Positions 63,329-64,000 of a stretch of 64,000 bases of DNA are shown piece by piece. Location of the stretch: assembly GCF_900182635.1 (NCBI RefSeq), contig NZ_FXTD01000001.1:248001-312000 (forward strand), given 5' to 3'. How positions within the stretch are numbered: position 1 is the first letter of the stretch; each line of letters starts with the position of its first letter. Both the position numbers and the translations under genes were made by a program. The DNA comes from Halorubrum cibi. GTDB lineage: Archaea; Halobacteriota; Halobacteria; Halobacteriales; Haloferacaceae. Under the pieces are notes generated by a model. That model saw only the letters and a list, made by a program, of their open reading frames with translations. It was not told the origin of the DNA and ran no database searches.

Positions 63329-64000
63329 TGTATTTTGGGGTTAGTGATCTCTTCGTAGCCGCGGCCGATGAGGAAGCCGCTGATGACGAGCAGGCCGATA
63401 CAGAGTCCCGGCGGCACGAACCACCACCAGGCGCCGAACGAGAGCGCCGAGTACGCACGGGAGGCCTGTAGCATCGTTCCCCACGAGACCGTGTTGGGGT
63501 CGCCGAGGCCGATGAACGAGATGCCCGCCTCGGCGAGGATGGCCCACGCGATCCCGAAGGAACCGTAGAGGAACGTCATCGGGAGCACGTTGGGCGCGAG
63601 GTGTCTGCTGATGATGTGCCAGTCACCCGCTCCGGCGACCTGCGCAGCCTTCACGAACGGTCGTTCCCGCAGCGACAGCGACTGCGAGCGGATGACCCGG
63701 GCGGTCGAGCGCCACTGGAGAATGATCAACGCGAGGATGATGTTCCACAGATCGGGCCCGAGCACCGCGACGAGGACGATGACCGTCGGCAGAAGCGGCA
63801 TGCCGTACAGGAAGTCGACGATACGCATCAGCGCGTCGTCGACCTTCCCGCCGTAGTAGCCCGCGACGAGCCCGACGAGCGTCCCGATCCCCGCGGTGAA
63901 GAACGCGGCGATGAGGCCGACCAACAGCGCGGCTCGCGTACCGTAGATGAGCTGGCTGAAGATGTCGAACCCCTCCGCGGTCGTCCCGAGGAGGTACTGG
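63325..64000 (-). CDS. Dipeptide/oligopeptide ABC transporter permease (DppC-like), partial
   Basis: The gene is cut by the window end; 224 residues are visible. It has the DppC fold: QYLLGTTAEGFDIFSQLIYGTRAALLVGL near the start, several membrane helices, and the EAA loop FVKAAQVAGAGDWHIISRHLAPNVLP. The visible reading frame runs off the edge, so the start is outside. Its stop overlaps the OppD start, so the operon is permease-OppD-OppF. A TTG at 63924 is not a true start because coding continues upstream. Confidence 0.88.
   Translation of the reverse strand, partial: QYLLGTTAEGFDIFSQLIYGTRAALLVGLIAAFFTAGIGTLVGLVAGYYGGKVDDALMRIVDFLYGMPLLPTVIVLVAVLGPDLWNIILALIILQWRSTARVIRSQSLSLRERPFVKAAQVAGAGDWHIISRHLAPNVLPMTFLYGSFGIAWAILAEAGISFIGLGDPNTVSWGTMLQASRAYSALSFGAWWWFVPPGLCIGLLVISGFLIGRGYEEITNPKIQ

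Noticed and set aside
1-64000. tRNA, rRNA, CRISPR array or insertion sequence
   Set aside because: No T-loop-type GTTCRANNC with paired acceptor ends, no rRNA segments, no regularly spaced direct repeats and no transposase-like protein were seen by eye; a short tRNA could still be missed without a tool.

Overview
This is a high-GC haloarchaeal chromosome segment, most likely from Halorubrum or a close relative. The proteins are strongly acidic, promoters are short AT-rich TATA-like boxes about 25-30 bases before the start codon (leaderless genes), and many families are haloarchaea-specific: CheF, CetZ, a PGF-CTERM surface protein, small zinc-finger proteins, Tat lipoproteins and HalX-type regulators. 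The genus is inference, partly from memory of a dispersed intergenic repeat. I saw no rRNA, tRNA, CRISPR array, transposase or prophage.

Layout. 1-7 kb: a degenerate-receiver regulator, a P1B-4-type metal ATPase, and an ABC-2 exporter with a large CARDB-like surface protein. 7-12 kb: two small zinc-finger proteins, a UvrD-like helicase, an M24-like protein lacking most metal ligands, and a PGF-CTERM protein. 12-16 kb: a GlmU-like nucleotidyltransferase and GlmS; GlmM lies at 40 kb, so the window may hold the route from fructose-6-P to UDP-GlcNAc. 16-21.5 kb: a glycosidase-like protein whose Tat-lipobox signal lies out of frame behind a 9-C run, an unusual GAF/riboflavin-synthase continuous ORF, GGGP synthase and a CetZ-family tubulin. 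21.5-31 kb: a pilus/secretion-like cluster (PilB-like ATPase, PilC-like membrane protein, small pilin-like proteins and a 1070-residue protein) with no assigned function. 31-36 kb: an SDR epimerase, a DHH phosphoesterase and an ABC-2 exporter. 36-39 kb: sufS and sufU flanking a pseudo-receiver protein.

42-50.6 kb is a chemotaxis locus: RecA/KaiC-like ATPases, cheW divergent from cheB-cheA-cheR, a HEAT-repeat protein and cheF. CheF and the HEAT protein are the known haloarchaeal link to the archaellum. 50.8-54.2 kb holds four contiguous genes (HAD phosphatase, class II aldolase, ribose-1,5-bisphosphate isomerase, PfkB kinase) that match the Rubisco-independent pentose bisphosphate pathway described for haloarchaeal nucleoside degradation. 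54-57 kb: MazG, NpdG and a polyprenyl synthase, which could supply GGPP to the GGGP synthase at 20 kb. 56.7-59 kb: an HTH-phosphoribosyltransferase regulator and a purine-type NCS2 permease, both preceded by palindromes. 59-64 kb: a glutaredoxin, a small membrane protein, a TldD/PmbA-like protein and a dipeptide/oligopeptide ABC transporter cut by the window end.

The best candidate for an undescribed system is the 22-31 kb pilus/secretion-like cluster. The most actionable sequence oddities are the 9-C frameshift tract at 18.1 kb, the GAF-RibE fusion and the dispersed repeat pair at 39.7 and 55.6 kb.
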